A stretch of DNA of 53,170 nucleotides from Paenibacillus sp. Marseille-Q4541. GTDB lineage: Bacteria; Bacillota; Bacilli; Paenibacillales; Paenibacillaceae. The stretch is taken from NCBI RefSeq assembly GCF_018310695.1, contig NZ_JAGXCY010000031.1:1-53170 (forward strand). Reading direction: 5' to 3'. A program made the translations under genes and the position numbers. Positions 34,872-44,353 of the stretch are shown one piece after another; the stretch's first letter is position 1; each line of letters starts with the position of its first letter. Under the pieces are notes generated by a model that had not been told where the DNA came from, made no database searches, and saw only the letters and a program-made list of their open reading frames with translations.

Positions 34872-37800
34872 CTAACTGAGATTATTTGGAAATAACTTTG
34901 TGCTTTTCTTGAACAGTTCCACCGCAATTTTGGCTGCTTCTGCACGCGTCAGAAGGCCAGTCGCATTAAAGTTATACTGTGGCTTTGTTTGCCCAGGTAG
35001 CGTAATTGCGTTCCCTGTCATGATCTTCGCCTTATTTACAGCAAGTACTGCCGGTCTTGCATAGATATTGATGCTACCAGAATCCACATACAGCTTAGCG
35101 AGGTTATCCACTAGCTTGTTATCGTTAGCGACCAGCTTCAGTTTCATAGCACGAGCAATCATCACTGCAGCCTGTTCTCTTGTCAGCGGCTGACTTGCAG
35201 CAAATACACCCTCCGTCAGTCCCGTAACAATCCCTGCTCTTGCAGCTGTCTCAATATGAGCATAATCCCATGTTGTACTCTGAGCACCTGGCACGAGATC
35301 TACAAAAGTTTGCTTGTTGTCATAATTCAGAGGAATATTAAGTCCTTTAACAAGGAGAGTAGCAAACTCACCCCGTGATGTTTGGTCATCTGTACCAAAT
35401 TGATCAAATCGTACGTTATTCATAAGTCCTTTAGCATACATCGCATTCAGTACATTACGGCCCCAGTTATGATTCGTAATATCTGTATAACTACGGCTGA
35501 GTTTCATGACTACATAGTATCCAAATTCATCAAAAGGTACCGTAATGGTGTGCTTCTTGGTATCTACTACGCCTCCAATGTTGACCCATTCTCGGTTAGA
35601 TGTATATTTGAATACCGTAATTGTTGAACCTACTTCATCTACAACACTGTTGTTAAAAGTAAGTGTTAATTCTCCCCTTTGGGAAGGCGTAATCTTTCTT
35701 TCTGCTGGAATTGCTGGATTACCATACAATCCTTCAATGGAATAAGGTGCAAGACCATTGGTCGGAGGAAGATAATCAGCCGATCCCTGATTTCCTTTTT
35801 CACCAAGTCCACCACTGATCCAATACACATTGGAAACGGTAGAGAAATTCTGTTTAGAAGAAGACGAGCTAAATCTCAAGAAATATTCATCTGGAATACT
35901 CCAGGAAGGAATGCCTGTCTCTTCTGATGGCAATCCGTTATTAGGGAATCCAATAATATTCCCATAATCATTTCTGCGTTCAACCACACCATCCTTAGGA
36001 TCAGCGATTCCAAAGAGCAGCTGTGTGGTCGGATAATACTTATTGATGCCTTTTGAATCGGTTGACTGCATTATAGTGCCTTTAGGAAACTCAAGTTCAA
36101 GTCCCTTGTTAAATACACTGTATTTATTAGCTACTTTCGGAGCCATATACTGTGTATCCACAGCTACAGTGCCTGTATAAAACACTGAAATCATATCTGA
36201 TGTTGTTGTGCTTCCACGTACAATATCAATTTTAATCGTATTGGCTTTATCCTGTTTTAAACCTACATAATCCAAAAGGAAGCGGTCATTTCCAAGATCT
36301 GTTCTTTTGGTAGCAGGTACTTTGTCGATCAGAACTTGAGTTGCACCTTCTGCCTCGATATCAAAACGAACAAAGTTTTTGTTAACTACATAAGCTCCAT
36401 CCACAGTTGGCTGCGGTGCAAGCAGACGATATGGTTTTACTTCGCGTACAAGTTCAAGTTGCTGACTTGTTTTGGCACCTGTGCTATTAATAAGCTCAAG
36501 ATTATATACATAAGTTCCTGCTGCTGTTGCTGGCAAATCTTGAACTCGAATAACAAAATCGGTCTCACTTCCAAAATACTCATAAGCATACTTTGCATTA
36601 TTGTAAGTGAATTCACCTGTAAACTTCGTAATACTGTTCGAGGTGTCCAGAGACAGCAAGTTCTGGGATCCCAAATTTAGATTCACTTTCGAAGCCCCAT
36701 TACCCCGAATGACAATATCATGAGTTTGAAGACTTGTTGTGTATCTTCCATTGTTATAAATAAAGTCAGGTGTTAAGTTGAAAATTTTGGTCCACTGCGC
36801 ATCATCCGTATATTCGATTGGGAATGTTACACGATTCTTTCCTACTGCCGGTTGAAATTTATCTACATTAGATACATTCTCATCCAATATGTAGATGCGG
36901 ATTTCCTTACGGACTTCTCTGACTTGGTTATTGCTATCTGCTACTGTTCCTGTAAAGATAATACGGTTCTCTCCATAAACTAAAGGTCCCTGTTCTGCGG
37001 ATACCTTTAGACCAACGCTGAATTTACCCGTTTGCTTATCAAGCCAGTTTGCTGAAAGACCATCTGGTTTTAAGCCGTTAACAAACATTTCTCCATTAAA
37101 CGCAACACTTTTTAAATCAAAACCGATATATTGTCCTTCTACTTGCAATGTTGACGTTTGGTTTGAATTGATCGTTACCGTCTGTCCATCTGAAAGATTC
37201 GCGATATAAATATACGTTTTTGAAATAAACGAGATCACGGCATCTTTATACTGGGAAGAACCACTATATTGGAAACGAACCGTCTGATTCCCATTCTGGA
37301 ATCCGGATACTTTATAGATATATTCGGTTTCCGATATTTCCTTCACATAACTGATTGTTATCGCACTACCTACCGGTAGATACTTTGCAGTTAAGCTGGA
37401 TGGGTTAGCTAAGACAGAATTGGTTTTCACTGAAATATAAAAATCGCCTGAATCTACTTTTGCACCATTCAAACTTTCTTTAGAGTAACTTCCTGTGGAA
37501 GTATTATATTCTTTCAAATGGTACAGCTGATTAATTACGACTTGATCTTTTGCATAAATAAAGTTGGCTGCTTTACTTACTGTTGTTGAACCATAAGTAA
37601 AACGAAGATTATGATCTTGTTCACTGGTGGCAGTACCATTCTGCGTATTAAAAGCAAAATTCTTAACCGCAAAGGTTACCAGTCTATAGGCAGAACTTGT
37701 TCCATCCATACCTTGAATAACAACATCACTGCCCGGTTTGGTAGTAAGCTTACCAGATGCATCAACGGACAATGATTCAAAATATTCAAGGTTGCCGCTA

Positions 37801-38759
37801 ACATCTACTCCATCTAATTCAATCGTTTTGTTTGCCGCATTCCCCTGATCTGGTACAAGGGCTTGTACATAGAGATACGCTGCATTTTCGTTGCCCGTCC
37901 AGGTCGGTTTCCCGGAAAGCATATCATTTGCATTCCCACTAGCATCTGCTAAATACATGCTTACAATAGGATTACTTGAATCATAATAGTAAAGAGAATG
38001 CTTTACTGTAATTTTATCCGACCCATTTTCAATAACTAGTGTAAGTGAATTGATTCCTGGTTTTAATTGTAATTGCGGTGAAAAGAACGTCCCATCCGAA
38101 AGAAGAGTCGTTGCGAGCGCTGATCCTCCATTTAGGGAAATCGTTGCTTTTGTCGCGTTTTGAATCTTACCTTCTAAAGTAATCTCTTGTTTAGGAATAA
38201 CAACTTGCGTTCCTTCATTAAGAGTTACCGGTTGAGACAGCCCTAGTACTTTTAAACTCTCTACATAGGGAACTTGATCAAAAAGAACATAAAAACTTTC
38301 GGAACGAGTCATGCTACCTTGAGTACCCGATAAAGTAATTTCGTTCATACCAGGATATAAGGTCAGCGTTGAAGTAAAGCGATTATCCGGACTCTCCAGG
38401 TCCAGCTGAATTGTCCCTGGTGTTGTTTTGGAAGTTTCACGATTCCATTTTTTGTTTTGTGGATCCCATGTTAGTTGCTGAACTTTCGCATTCAATGTGG
38501 ATCCTGTAACTTTGGTATACGTACCCGTAACCGAAAGTTTGGTATCCGTTACCTGATATACATTTTCTCTAGTGATTAGGTTCGTTGTACCCTCAAGCTT
38601 CAGTTGAACCGTGTTTTTTAGTGTAGTAATATCCGGTGCAAAATAACTGGTTGATACAAAATCAGCAGCTTGTGCTGTTTTTACCAAACCAGGTGGAAAC
38701 ATTGTAACAATTAACGTGACTAACAGCAGCCAAACCATCGGCTTTTTGATGCGCTGCAT
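34872..38759 (-). CDS. Large SLH-domain surface protein
   Basis: 1295 residues. The signal peptide (MVWLLLVTLIVTMFPPGL, cleavage near AQAA) is followed by about 1050 residues of beta-rich modules, including VFYTGTVAVDTQYMAPK and several YxGxNEITLxG or PGINSLTL-like strands. Three SLH domains fill about 1090-1295, with SRGE, TREQ and TRAE at the TRAE positions. They should bind pyruvylated wall polymer made with CsaB, encoded 2 kb upstream. AAAGGAGAG precedes the ATG. It has its own terminator, and its promoter is a sigma-D-like element, unusual for a surface protein. Confidence 0.88.
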   Translation of the reverse strand: MQRIKKPMVWLLLVTLIVTMFPPGLVKTAQAADFVSTSYFAPDITTLKNTVQLKLEGTTNLITRENVYQVTDTKLSVTGTYTKVTGSTLNAKVQQLTWDPQNKKWNRETSKTTPGTIQLDLESPDNRFTSTLTLYPGMNEITLSGTQGSMTRSESFYVLFDQVPYVESLKVLGLSQPVTLNEGTQVVIPKQEITLEGKIQNATKATISLNGGSALATTLLSDGTFFSPQLQLKPGINSLTLVIENGSDKITVKHSLYYYDSSNPIVSMYLADASGNANDMLSGKPTWTGNENAAYLYVQALVPDQGNAANKTIELDGVDVSGNLEYFESLSVDASGKLTTKPGSDVVIQGMDGTSSAYRLVTFAVKNFAFNTQNGTATSEQDHNLRFTYGSTTVSKAANFIYAKDQVVINQLYHLKEYNTSTGSYSKESLNGAKVDSGDFYISVKTNSVLANPSSLTAKYLPVGSAITISYVKEISETEYIYKVSGFQNGNQTVRFQYSGSSQYKDAVISFISKTYIYIANLSDGQTVTINSNQTSTLQVEGQYIGFDLKSVAFNGEMFVNGLKPDGLSANWLDKQTGKFSVGLKVSAEQGPLVYGENRIIFTGTVADSNNQVREVRKEIRIYILDENVSNVDKFQPAVGKNRVTFPIEYTDDAQWTKIFNLTPDFIYNNGRYTTSLQTHDIVIRGNGASKVNLNLGSQNLLSLDTSNSITKFTGEFTYNNAKYAYEYFGSETDFVIRVQDLPATAAGTYVYNLELINSTGAKTSQQLELVREVKPYRLLAPQPTVDGAYVVNKNFVRFDIEAEGATQVLIDKVPATKRTDLGNDRFLLDYVGLKQDKANTIKIDIVRGSTTTSDMISVFYTGTVAVDTQYMAPKVANKYSVFNKGLELEFPKGTIMQSTDSKGINKYYPTTQLLFGIADPKDGVVERRNDYGNIIGFPNNGLPSEETGIPSWSIPDEYFLRFSSSSSKQNFSTVSNVYWISGGLGEKGNQGSADYLPPTNGLAPYSIEGLYGNPAIPAERKITPSQRGELTLTFNNSVVDEVGSTITVFKYTSNREWVNIGGVVDTKKHTITVPFDEFGYYVVMKLSRSYTDITNHNWGRNVLNAMYAKGLMNNVRFDQFGTDDQTSRGEFATLLVKGLNIPLNYDNKQTFVDLVPGAQSTTWDYAHIETAARAGIVTGLTEGVFAASQPLTREQAAVMIARAMKLKLVANDNKLVDNLAKLYVDSGSINIYARPAVLAVNKAKIMTGNAITLPGQTKPQYNFNATGLLTRAEAAKIAVELFKKSTKLFPNNLS

Positions 38760-38793
38760 ACGATCTCTCCTTTGTAAGCGTGAATTATCTTTT

Positions 38794-38820
38794 ATATCGG
38801 AAAGGTATGCAGAAATATGA
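38794..38820 (-). promoter_or_regulatory. Sigma-D-like promoter of the 34872 SLH gene
   Basis: The -10 TCCGATAT (38794-38801) matches seven of eight bases of GCCGATAT, with TCAT (38817-38820) at the same 15-base spacing as TCAC at hag and flaG. The sequence TTCAT-17-CGATATA parallels the hag layout. It lies 35 bases upstream of the start codon. The TATAAA within it could also serve sigma-A. Confidence 0.5.
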
Positions 38821-38836
38821 ACCCAAAAACATAAAA

Positions 38837-38865
38837 AACCTTATTCCCATAAAGGGAACAAGGTT
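38837..38865 (-). terminator. Intrinsic terminator of tagO
   Basis: AACCTTGTTCCC/GGGAATAAGGTT arms (one mismatch) with six T on the minus strand, placed 56 bases after the tagO stop codon. Confidence 0.9.
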
Positions 38866-38920
38866 ATGAAATGTTGAAAAATAGGATAATAGCAGTTTCA
38901 TAGTATTACATCATCGTGGA

Positions 38921-40045
38921 TTATGATTTGGTTCTTGCCTCTGCTGCTTTCATTCTAAGCTTCATGAAGAAGTTAAGAACTGGACGTTTTGTCTTATCGA
39001 TGAGACCGATAACCTCAGCGCCAATTTGCAGGAAGAACATCATTACACAGATCACTACAAAGGTTACCCAGTTTGCTTCATGCATTGCGGCAGCAGACTG
39101 AATGACCGCCAACACACCGAAAAATGCAGCAATTCCATAAATAATCAGAACGGTTTGTCGATGACTAAACCCAAGATCTCTTAATCTATGATGCAAATGA
39201 CCTTTATCAGGTGCAAAGATCGGCTTCTTGTTAAGAAAACGACGAATGATTGCGAACATCGTATCAGAGAGTGGCACCGCAATAATAATAAGAGGTGTAA
39301 TCAATGTTACGACTGCAATTTGCTTAAATCCTAGTAGAGATAACATTGCAAGACTGAACCCGAGGAACAGTGATCCTGTATCTCCCATAAAGATTTTCGC
39401 AGGATGGAAGTTAAAGAATAAGAACCCAATGATACTGCCCAGAAGCACAAGGCAAATGAAAGCCGTAACTACGTTACCCATAATAAAGGACATGACAGCA
39501 ATCGTTCCGATCGCAATAGCAGAAACCCCTGCTGCAAGACCATCAAGTCCATCAATCAGGTTAATCGCATTCGTTACTCCAACAATCCAGAAGATCGTTA
39601 GAGGAATGGAAATCCATAATTCCAGTGATGAATATGCATCAACAAAAGGAATATTAACAAAATCTATACGAATCTCAAAGGCAAATACAACTACACATGC
39701 CGTAATAATTTGTGCTAAAAACTTTAATTTGGCCGACAACTGAAATTTATCATCCATCGCACCAATCAGGGCGATCATCGTTCCCCCAATTAGAAAAGCG
39801 TAGATGAAACGGTTATCTCGAGTGGTGAACATATCCGAAACGAACGGAAGTAATGCAAGCAGTGTGACCATAAAAGCAAGAAATATACCGAGACCGCCGA
39901 GTCTAGGCATAATCTTGGTATGGACCTTACGTGCATCGGGCACGTCTACGGCTCCCACCTTTATCGCAAACTTCTTAACGAGTGGAGTAAGTCCAACCGC
40001 AAGTCCGAGAGCTACGATAAATCCCAAGATATAGAACATTAACAT
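38921..40045 (-). CDS. tagO: Undecaprenyl-phosphate N-acetylglucosamine-1-phosphate transferase (TagO/WecA type)
   Basis: 374 residues from ATG 40045. An integral membrane protein with about ten segments. Motifs of the MraY/WecA family: KVHTKIMPRLGGLGIFLAF, MDDKFQLSAKLKF, NLIDGLDGLAAG, FFNFHPAKIFMGDTGSLFLG and DKGHLHHRL. It transfers GlcNAc-1-phosphate to undecaprenyl phosphate, the first step of wall teichoic acid and secondary wall polymer synthesis. An ATG at 40084 with AGGA seven bases upstream is a possible longer start. tagA and csaB lie just upstream, which fits assembly of the SLH-receptor polymer. Confidence 0.93.
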   Translation of the reverse strand: MLMFYILGFIVALGLAVGLTPLVKKFAIKVGAVDVPDARKVHTKIMPRLGGLGIFLAFMVTLLALLPFVSDMFTTRDNRFIYAFLIGGTMIALIGAMDDKFQLSAKLKFLAQIITACVVVFAFEIRIDFVNIPFVDAYSSLELWISIPLTIFWIVGVTNAINLIDGLDGLAAGVSAIAIGTIAVMSFIMGNVVTAFICLVLLGSIIGFLFFNFHPAKIFMGDTGSLFLGFSLAMLSLLGFKQIAVVTLITPLIIIAVPLSDTMFAIIRRFLNKKPIFAPDKGHLHHRLRDLGFSHRQTVLIIYGIAAFFGVLAVIQSAAAMHEANWVTFVVICVMMFFLQIGAEVIGLIDKTKRPVLNFFMKLRMKAAEARTKS

Positions 40046-40194
40046 TTGCTCATTCGACCCCCAATTTTTCAAACAAAGAATCATTTACGTATCCTACATA
40101 ACAACCTAACTCCATGCATTATACTCCCTAGATTCCTGAATTACTATCCTTGTTTTCTAGCAAAAATCAATGAATTTAGCAATTCTTCCTTAAT

Positions 40195-40971
40195 TTACAC
40201 CTGTTTTGTCACGTTTTCTTTTTCGCGCATCACTTTCATAGCAAACTGAGGAAGAGCTAACATTCTTTTTGCCCGGGTCGGTTCACGCAGTAAACGATAG
40301 AGCCATTCCGCTCGCATTTTTTGAAAAGCAACGGGAGCTCTTTTGGACTTCCCTGAAATGATATCAAAACTTCCGCCGACTCCCATCATAACAGAGACGC
40401 CTAATGTTTGCTTATGAGCACCGATCCAAGGCTCTTGGTTATCTGCAGCACGCGCTACGAATAGTAAATCAGGTGCAGCTTCCCGTATCTGTGCAATCAC
40501 TTCTTCGTCTTGATCCGCTCCAAAAAAACCATCGCGATATCCACAAATCACGACACCAGGATACTGCTTTTGTAACCTGCTTGCCGTCTCTTGAATCACC
40601 TCAGGTGTAGATCCCAAAAGAAACACTCTCCACCCATAGGTTTCACCAACCCGTAGCAATTCATGTAAAAGGTCAAAACCTGCTACCCGTTCAGCAACCG
40701 GAGTACCGCAGTAGTTAGCTGCCCATACGACTCCAGCACCGTCAGGAACAATGAGTTCAGCTGATTGCATGACCTTCATATACTCCGGATTATCCAGTGC
40801 GGTCATAACCATAATTGGATTTGCGGTGATGACCTGATGGGCTTGTCCAGAGCGAACAGCTCCTTCAAGGTAGGCTACCGTGTCTTTCATATCCATGCGT
40901 GAAAACGGAATTCCAAAGATGGGCACGGTGGGCACAGACTGTGTCTGCACTTGCTCCATATGCTCATTCAT
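40195..40971 (-). CDS. tagA: WecG/TagA/CpsF family glycosyltransferase (TagA)
   Basis: 258 residues, family GT26. Motifs: ITANPIMVMTALDNPEYMKV, VPDGAGVVWA, ERVAGFDLLHELL, VFLLGSTPEV, and GVGGSFDIISGKSKRAP. In Bacillus TagA adds N-acetylmannosamine to the GlcNAc-lipid made by TagO, forming the linkage unit. The C-terminal helices (REPTRAKRMLALPQFAMKVM) are those that bind the membrane. It starts eight bases after csaB, and tagO follows 150 bases downstream. Confidence 0.95.
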   Translation of the reverse strand: MNEHMEQVQTQSVPTVPIFGIPFSRMDMKDTVAYLEGAVRSGQAHQVITANPIMVMTALDNPEYMKVMQSAELIVPDGAGVVWAANYCGTPVAERVAGFDLLHELLRVGETYGWRVFLLGSTPEVIQETASRLQKQYPGVVICGYRDGFFGADQDEEVIAQIREAAPDLLFVARAADNQEPWIGAHKQTLGVSVMMGVGGSFDIISGKSKRAPVAFQKMRAEWLYRLLREPTRAKRMLALPQFAMKVMREKENVTKQV

Positions 40972-40978
40972 GACTCAT

Positions 40979-42145
40979 TCATCCTTTGCCGCTTAGAAAT
41001 TTTAAAATTTGAACCGCAGGCTCCTGTGCTTGTTCTTTAAGCGAAGCGATTGCTTCTTCTCTGGACTCAAGCCATTCATTACGGTTTGTAAATACCTTTT
41101 CAAGTTCTTCTGTCAGCTTATCAGCTTGCAAAGTATCAGTACTGCCAATTGCTTCGCTTTCCAGCCGATGGAGAAAAGCATCAATTTTCGGATCATACGA
41201 TATACCAATCAGTGGTACACGCTGAGATGCTGCATAAATCAGACTGTGCAGTCTCATGCCAAGAACCAATTCACAACGTGAGACTTCAAGCAGCATCATT
41301 TGTGGATCGGTTTGCTTAGAACAAATACTTACTTTACTGCCTGTCCCATTCAGATGTCCTATTTTCTGCTTAACATACGAAGAAGCTTCTTCGTCGGAAG
41401 GAAGGTGGAACGGTAGAAAACGAATATGCACTTTTCTTTTCGTAGCAAACTGTTTTAGTCCTTCCGCAATACGGTCCAATTCTGTTCGATCTTTCTCCCA
41501 GAAACGTACCGATACCCCAATGACAGGCAATTCTACTTCTTCTGTCTTTGGTGTCGTTCTTCTTGCACTCCCGCCTCCATAGATTGCTTTTTGTACCTTG
41601 GAGGGTTCAGGAAGAGGAAGCCCCATAACAGGGTCAGGAACGATGCGAACATCATTCCATCTAACCCCAAAATCCTGTATCAATTTTGCCGACTCTTCAT
41701 CACGAACGGAGATATATTCACAATGTTTAAAAATACCTCGAATCATCGGTTTAAAAATACCACGCTGAACAGGGCCTATACCCTGAGCATAAATAAACGT
41801 CGGTTTTTTCATGTTCTGTGCCAACTTTAAAATCCCGAGGTAATAAGGAATCGATTTCCAGCCGGTTGCATCTTGTAACAAGCTGCCTCCTCCACTGATG
41901 AGGCCATCACTTTCTTTAATGGCACTGCGTACCTCACCAAGTTTCATACGATGAACGGCTCGAACACCGTACGTTTGCTGCGTCCATTCTGGATCGCTTG
42001 AGAGCACGATAGGTTCTATTTGCACATTGGTACGCTGACTTTCAGATTCCAGTGCAGTCAGTATAGATTTCAAAACAGCTTCATCTCCGCTGTTATGAAA
42101 TCCGTAATATCCGGAGATGACTATCTTCTTAGTAGTGGTGACCAT
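40979..42145 (-). CDS. csaB: CsaB polysaccharide pyruvyltransferase
   Basis: 388 residues from ATG 42145. Family motifs: KIVISGYYGFHNSGDEAVLK, LISGGGSLLQDATGWKSIPY, FIYAQGIGP, ISVRDEESA, and ELVLGMRLHSLIYA. CsaB transfers pyruvate to the secondary cell-wall polysaccharide, the ligand of SLH domains. Three SLH proteins lie downstream. The frame is open to 42175, overlapping the upstream gene; starts at 42175 or 42157 are possible. The coding overlap with the DUF5693-type gene (25 bases) suggests translational coupling. The insert around residues 190-205 (GGGSARRTTPKTEEVELP) is not typical. Confidence 0.96.
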   Translation of the reverse strand: MVTTTKKIVISGYYGFHNSGDEAVLKSILTALESESQRTNVQIEPIVLSSDPEWTQQTYGVRAVHRMKLGEVRSAIKESDGLISGGGSLLQDATGWKSIPYYLGILKLAQNMKKPTFIYAQGIGPVQRGIFKPMIRGIFKHCEYISVRDEESAKLIQDFGVRWNDVRIVPDPVMGLPLPEPSKVQKAIYGGGSARRTTPKTEEVELPVIGVSVRFWEKDRTELDRIAEGLKQFATKRKVHIRFLPFHLPSDEEASSYVKQKIGHLNGTGSKVSICSKQTDPQMMLLEVSRCELVLGMRLHSLIYAASQRVPLIGISYDPKIDAFLHRLESEAIGSTDTLQADKLTEELEKVFTNRNEWLESREEAIASLKEQAQEPAVQILKFLSGKG

Positions 42146-44136
42146 TTTTTCCAACATCCTTCCAAAACTTGCCACACCACAATTGCGATCAATCCAACAA
42201 TGAGACCAAGCCCGAGGCCTAACAAGCCACGAATAAGGGAAAGATGCACGGGTGTATGAATATGAGCGAACGTGTCCACCATGGACAACTGAGCAATCGT
42301 TGCAATAATCAGTATATAAATTGCATTTCGATATTTAAGAGCTATAAACGCTCCTACGATAAACAATGGGTGTCCCAGTAGAAACTCTTTGTTACGAGGG
42401 CGCACTCCAAAAGTATCTTCCAGGAATGTTCGTATTGCCATTTCAAGTGGAGTAACACTACCCGAGTTACCTGTTCGACTCAGATAGTAATAGCCTACCA
42501 CACCTATGATACCCGCTGCCACTACCCATAAAAGAGTGATCGGCTCCTTCAACATTTTGCGAACAAAGGCCATACTTAGTGCCTTACGATAGAAGAGCAC
42601 ATAGAATGCAACTAGAGCAATTGGAGCTAAATGCAGCAACCCTACTCCTCTAAATTGTTCAATAACGAGGGCATACGTAATGTTATTCAAGAGTGCGATC
42701 ATAAACGGAACAGCCAGTAGTGACAGTAGTGAAGTGCGGACAAATAAGAACAGCGCCTGTGTCACACGATTCTTCACAGTAAGATCTGGCGTTCTCAGTT
42801 GTACCGCGTTAATCCGACGTACAGCGAGCACCATAGCAATGGTCGGAGCACTGATTGCAACCAATAAAGCAAGTCCTTGCTCCATCAAAGATGGTCTGAG
42901 CACATATAAACCGGCGCTTCCGAGCATACCCAGCACAAAAGCTGGCAAGGTCAGGATTGGAATAAAGTAAGAGATCATCAGGGCAATCATTGCCACACTT
43001 CCGGCAACAGCGACCGCTTTATAATAACGTTGTCCAGGAGTCTCATGTACTTTAAACGGCTCAGCCTGTCCAATCTGGAAGCCGTTTGCCTCCATTCGTT
43101 CAACTGCTTTTCCTTCTTCTCCTAATGCATTGATCAGGTTCTCCAAAGGATCAGTGATGGTTGCTTTTAACGAACTCCGTGCAGGAGCAGCATTCAGATA
43201 AAGCATACGTATATTACGATCTTTTGTAGCGAGAGTAAATCGATCTGAAATAACCTCAATATCTAGATTGGCATCGGACTCACTGAGTGAGTAAAGACGA
43301 ACCACATTATAGTCTGTAAGGTACGAGAGAGTACTGAAACCATTTTGAGGTTTCTTTAGATTCTCTATGGCAGCAAGTCCAATTCCATGCTGGTTCATAA
43401 GCTCAGCAAAAGAAGACAAGCTTCTAAGCTCTTCATTATCATTATATCCTTTTACCTTATCTCCATCAAAAAGGATACGCTTCACACCGAATTGCTCAAA
43501 TGTTTCCATAAGCTGGGCTACCGACTGCTCGTCATAAGGAAGTGCATCACCTAAACGAGGCATAATATTGAATCCACGATCCACAAGATCACTCATCGTG
43601 ATTGGATCCGGAGCCATAGGCTTGAGATTGGCATTTTCAACTGGCGTTTCAAGGATCAATCCTTGTTTATCCTCATAGGTCCATGGTTTAACTGGAATGT
43701 CAAGTCTACGGAAAGTATCCTGAATAAGAGGAGACAACGCTTTTTCGTTCTCTTCACTTGTAAAAAGAAGATACGTAAAGTTCTCATTTTCCGGTAAAAC
43801 CTTGCCTGTCATATTAGCGACGTCAAGACTGTTATAAATCATAATTCGCCGTGATTTACGGAATTCATCGAGCGTACTTTCAAACATCGCCATCGTGCTG
43901 ACGCCTGCATTTTTTAGTTCGGTCAATTTTTCATTAATATAATCCTTCGGATGAACCTGATACGCAGCTACATCCACAAGATCGCGATAGTCAAATACCA
44001 ACTCTACAGTTTTGGAAGTTGATTCTGTTTTGACACGGTCGTAGATGACGGGAATGGATGCGATAAGTCCAATAATTACAATAATCCATAGCCATTTACG
44101 AGAAACCGTGTTCCAATATTGCCATTTTTGACGCAC
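42121..44136 (-). CDS. DUF5693-type polytopic membrane protein
   Basis: 671 residues. One N-terminal membrane segment (WLWIIVIIGLIASIPVIY), a large extracytoplasmic domain (about 40-380), then about nine membrane segments. The outer domain looks TIM-barrel-like (FDYRDLVDVAAYQ, GVSTMAMFESTL, GVKRILFDGDKV, GIGLAAIENLKK), which suggests an enzyme or sugar-binding fold. DUF5693 proteins are typically found next to csaB, so a role in export or modification of the wall polymer is likely but unproven. GTG start with AGGAGG eight bases upstream. It overlaps csaB and is followed by tagA and tagO. Confidence 0.85.
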   Translation of the reverse strand: MRQKWQYWNTVSRKWLWIIVIIGLIASIPVIYDRVKTESTSKTVELVFDYRDLVDVAAYQVHPKDYINEKLTELKNAGVSTMAMFESTLDEFRKSRRIMIYNSLDVANMTGKVLPENENFTYLLFTSEENEKALSPLIQDTFRRLDIPVKPWTYEDKQGLILETPVENANLKPMAPDPITMSDLVDRGFNIMPRLGDALPYDEQSVAQLMETFEQFGVKRILFDGDKVKGYNDNEELRSLSSFAELMNQHGIGLAAIENLKKPQNGFSTLSYLTDYNVVRLYSLSESDANLDIEVISDRFTLATKDRNIRMLYLNAAPARSSLKATITDPLENLINALGEEGKAVERMEANGFQIGQAEPFKVHETPGQRYYKAVAVAGSVAMIALMISYFIPILTLPAFVLGMLGSAGLYVLRPSLMEQGLALLVAISAPTIAMVLAVRRINAVQLRTPDLTVKNRVTQALFLFVRTSLLSLLAVPFMIALLNNITYALVIEQFRGVGLLHLAPIALVAFYVLFYRKALSMAFVRKMLKEPITLLWVVAAGIIGVVGYYYLSRTGNSGSVTPLEMAIRTFLEDTFGVRPRNKEFLLGHPLFIVGAFIALKYRNAIYILIIATIAQLSMVDTFAHIHTPVHLSLIRGLLGLGLGLIVGLIAIVVWQVLEGCWKKWSPLLRR

Positions 44137-44243
44137 AATGTGTACCTCCTAAAGTTAATACCTTTCCAACCATATCATGCCCAGCACTCAAATATTTAGC
44201 AACTTAGCACCCATCTATACCTTTTACATCATTCCAACACAAA

Positions 44244-44283
44244 AGCCTTTCCGCCAAACAACCCGAAACGGTGCGGAAAGGCT
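44244..44283 (-). terminator. Intrinsic terminator of the phosphohexomutase gene
   Basis: Perfect eleven-base arms (AGCCTTTCCGC and complement) around an 18-base loop, then CTTTTGTG on the minus strand. The T run is short. Confidence 0.75.
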
Positions 44284-44353
44284 CCTGACATCAAATTAAA
44301 GCTTCTGAACTTACACCATCATTAAACATGAAAAGAAATCAATAAATAATTAC

